In this document: in pieces, positions 63,346 through 64,000 of the stretch | How positions within the stretch are numbered: the stretch's first letter is position 1 | How the letters are laid out: the number at the start of each line of letters is the position of its first letter | Assembly: GCF_002234675.1 (NCBI RefSeq) | Contig: NC_019866.2 | Coordinates: 13,483,261 to 13,547,260, forward strand | Origin: Oryzias latipes | Taxonomy: Eukaryota > Chordata > Actinopteri > Beloniformes > Adrianichthyidae | Direction of reading: 5' to 3' | DNA length: 64,000 nt | The notes under the pieces: model-generated | Told to the model about the DNA's origin: nothing | Databases searched by the model: none | What the model saw: only the letters and a program-made list of their open reading frames with translations | Position numbers and translations under genes: made by a program

Positions 63346-64000
63346 TCGCTGCCATAAAGTGAAAGGGCGTAAAGACAACTGAGCGGGCGGAATTAGGAAC
63401 TCAGCGAACCTTAAAACCGCGCAGGCGCAATTCTACCAGAGCGACGCCGCATTTGAAAACTGCACACCTGCAATCCTTACTGAGCAGTGATCCCGCGAGG
63501 TCAATTCTCCTTTGCGCCCTCACTAGGATTTGCACGCAGTGTTAAGGGGGCGTTTTTGTCACTTGGGGGGTGATGTTCAGGTGTGTGTTTGTCACTTGGG
63601 GGCGGTAACTTTTCTGGTTGATCTGATTGACTGAAATTTGCTGTTCAAATCCGGCGAGGCAGCGGGTCGGGACTTTCATTTTTCAGAGCAGGGGGCTCTT
63701 GAGCTGCATGCGGCTCTCTGCTTTTTATCATATTTTCTATGTACCGTACTTTCACACATCAATGCCGTTGTTGTGTGACTTCGGTAAAGAGGACCTAGAA
63801 GAGAACAACATGAGAACGGTACAGAGAGAGGTGAGGACGTGAAAGAAGACCCCCCACCCATACTACAAAGGTGCAGATGTGTGCATAATGCAGAACAACT
63901 TCGTTTGGGAAACCCTGGAAATGCAAAGAGACACGATTAATAAGCACAGTTTAAACTGCAAGCTATCAGCCACACGGAGGAACACGGGAATAGAGCAGCT
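63346..64000. other. Right-edge DNA, possible hAT-like fragment
   Basis: GC-richer, with the repeated phrase GTCACTTGGGGG (about 63560 and 63590). The stretch AGAGCAGGGGGCTCTTGAGC followed by TGCATGCGGCTCT near 63687-63719 resembles the ends of hAT-type elements. No gene is recognised before the window ends. Confidence 0.3.

Overview
This is a stretch of nuclear DNA from a bony fish. The evidence is long intron-split vertebrate genes with GT-AG splice sites, AT-rich non-coding DNA and fish-type mobile elements: Ty3/Gypsy, hAT, piggyBac-like, Harbinger-like and Tc1-like elements, LINE remnants, and long TCCA and TCTA microsatellites. The TTAA-flanked repeat that starts CCCTTGTGCTATC is, as far as I recall, very common in medaka (Oryzias), so a medaka-type fish is a reasonable but unproven guess.

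Layout. From 1 to about 9.5 kb I find no gene. wfikkn2 (minus strand, 3 coding exons, 9539-12300, 577 residues) encodes a secreted multidomain protein that binds GDF8/GDF11. ankrd40 (minus strand, 5 coding exons, 19107-23056, 413 residues) and luc7l3 (plus strand, 10 coding exons, 25578-29011, 469 residues) stand head to head across 2.5 kb that now carries a LINE remnant. The luc7l3 transcript seems to run on to poly(A) signals near 31.3 kb, with a spliced 3' UTR. From 31.3 to 54.4 kb I find no convincing host exon, only repeats and unassigned DNA. At 54436-56601 three phase-compatible minus-strand exons encode the C-terminal 381 residues of a T-type calcium channel alpha-1 subunit, most like Cav3.3 (cacna1i). 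Its body would lie beyond the right edge. The right end is a nest of elements: a Ty3/Gypsy retrotransposon inside a Harbinger-like DNA element inside a Tc1/mariner relic.

wfikkn2, ankrd40 and luc7l3 are also clustered in human 17q21.33, so this is conserved synteny, not an operon or pathway. I found no CRISPR array, prokaryotic island or clearly new biological system. The most useful novel points are the nested insertions, a Gypsy copy with identical LTRs but a broken integrase, a dispersed unnamed repeat family in and beside the ankrd40/luc7l3 genes, an extra candidate exon and spliced 3' UTR in luc7l3, and a T-type channel tail that looks like a different paralogue from the one synteny predicts.
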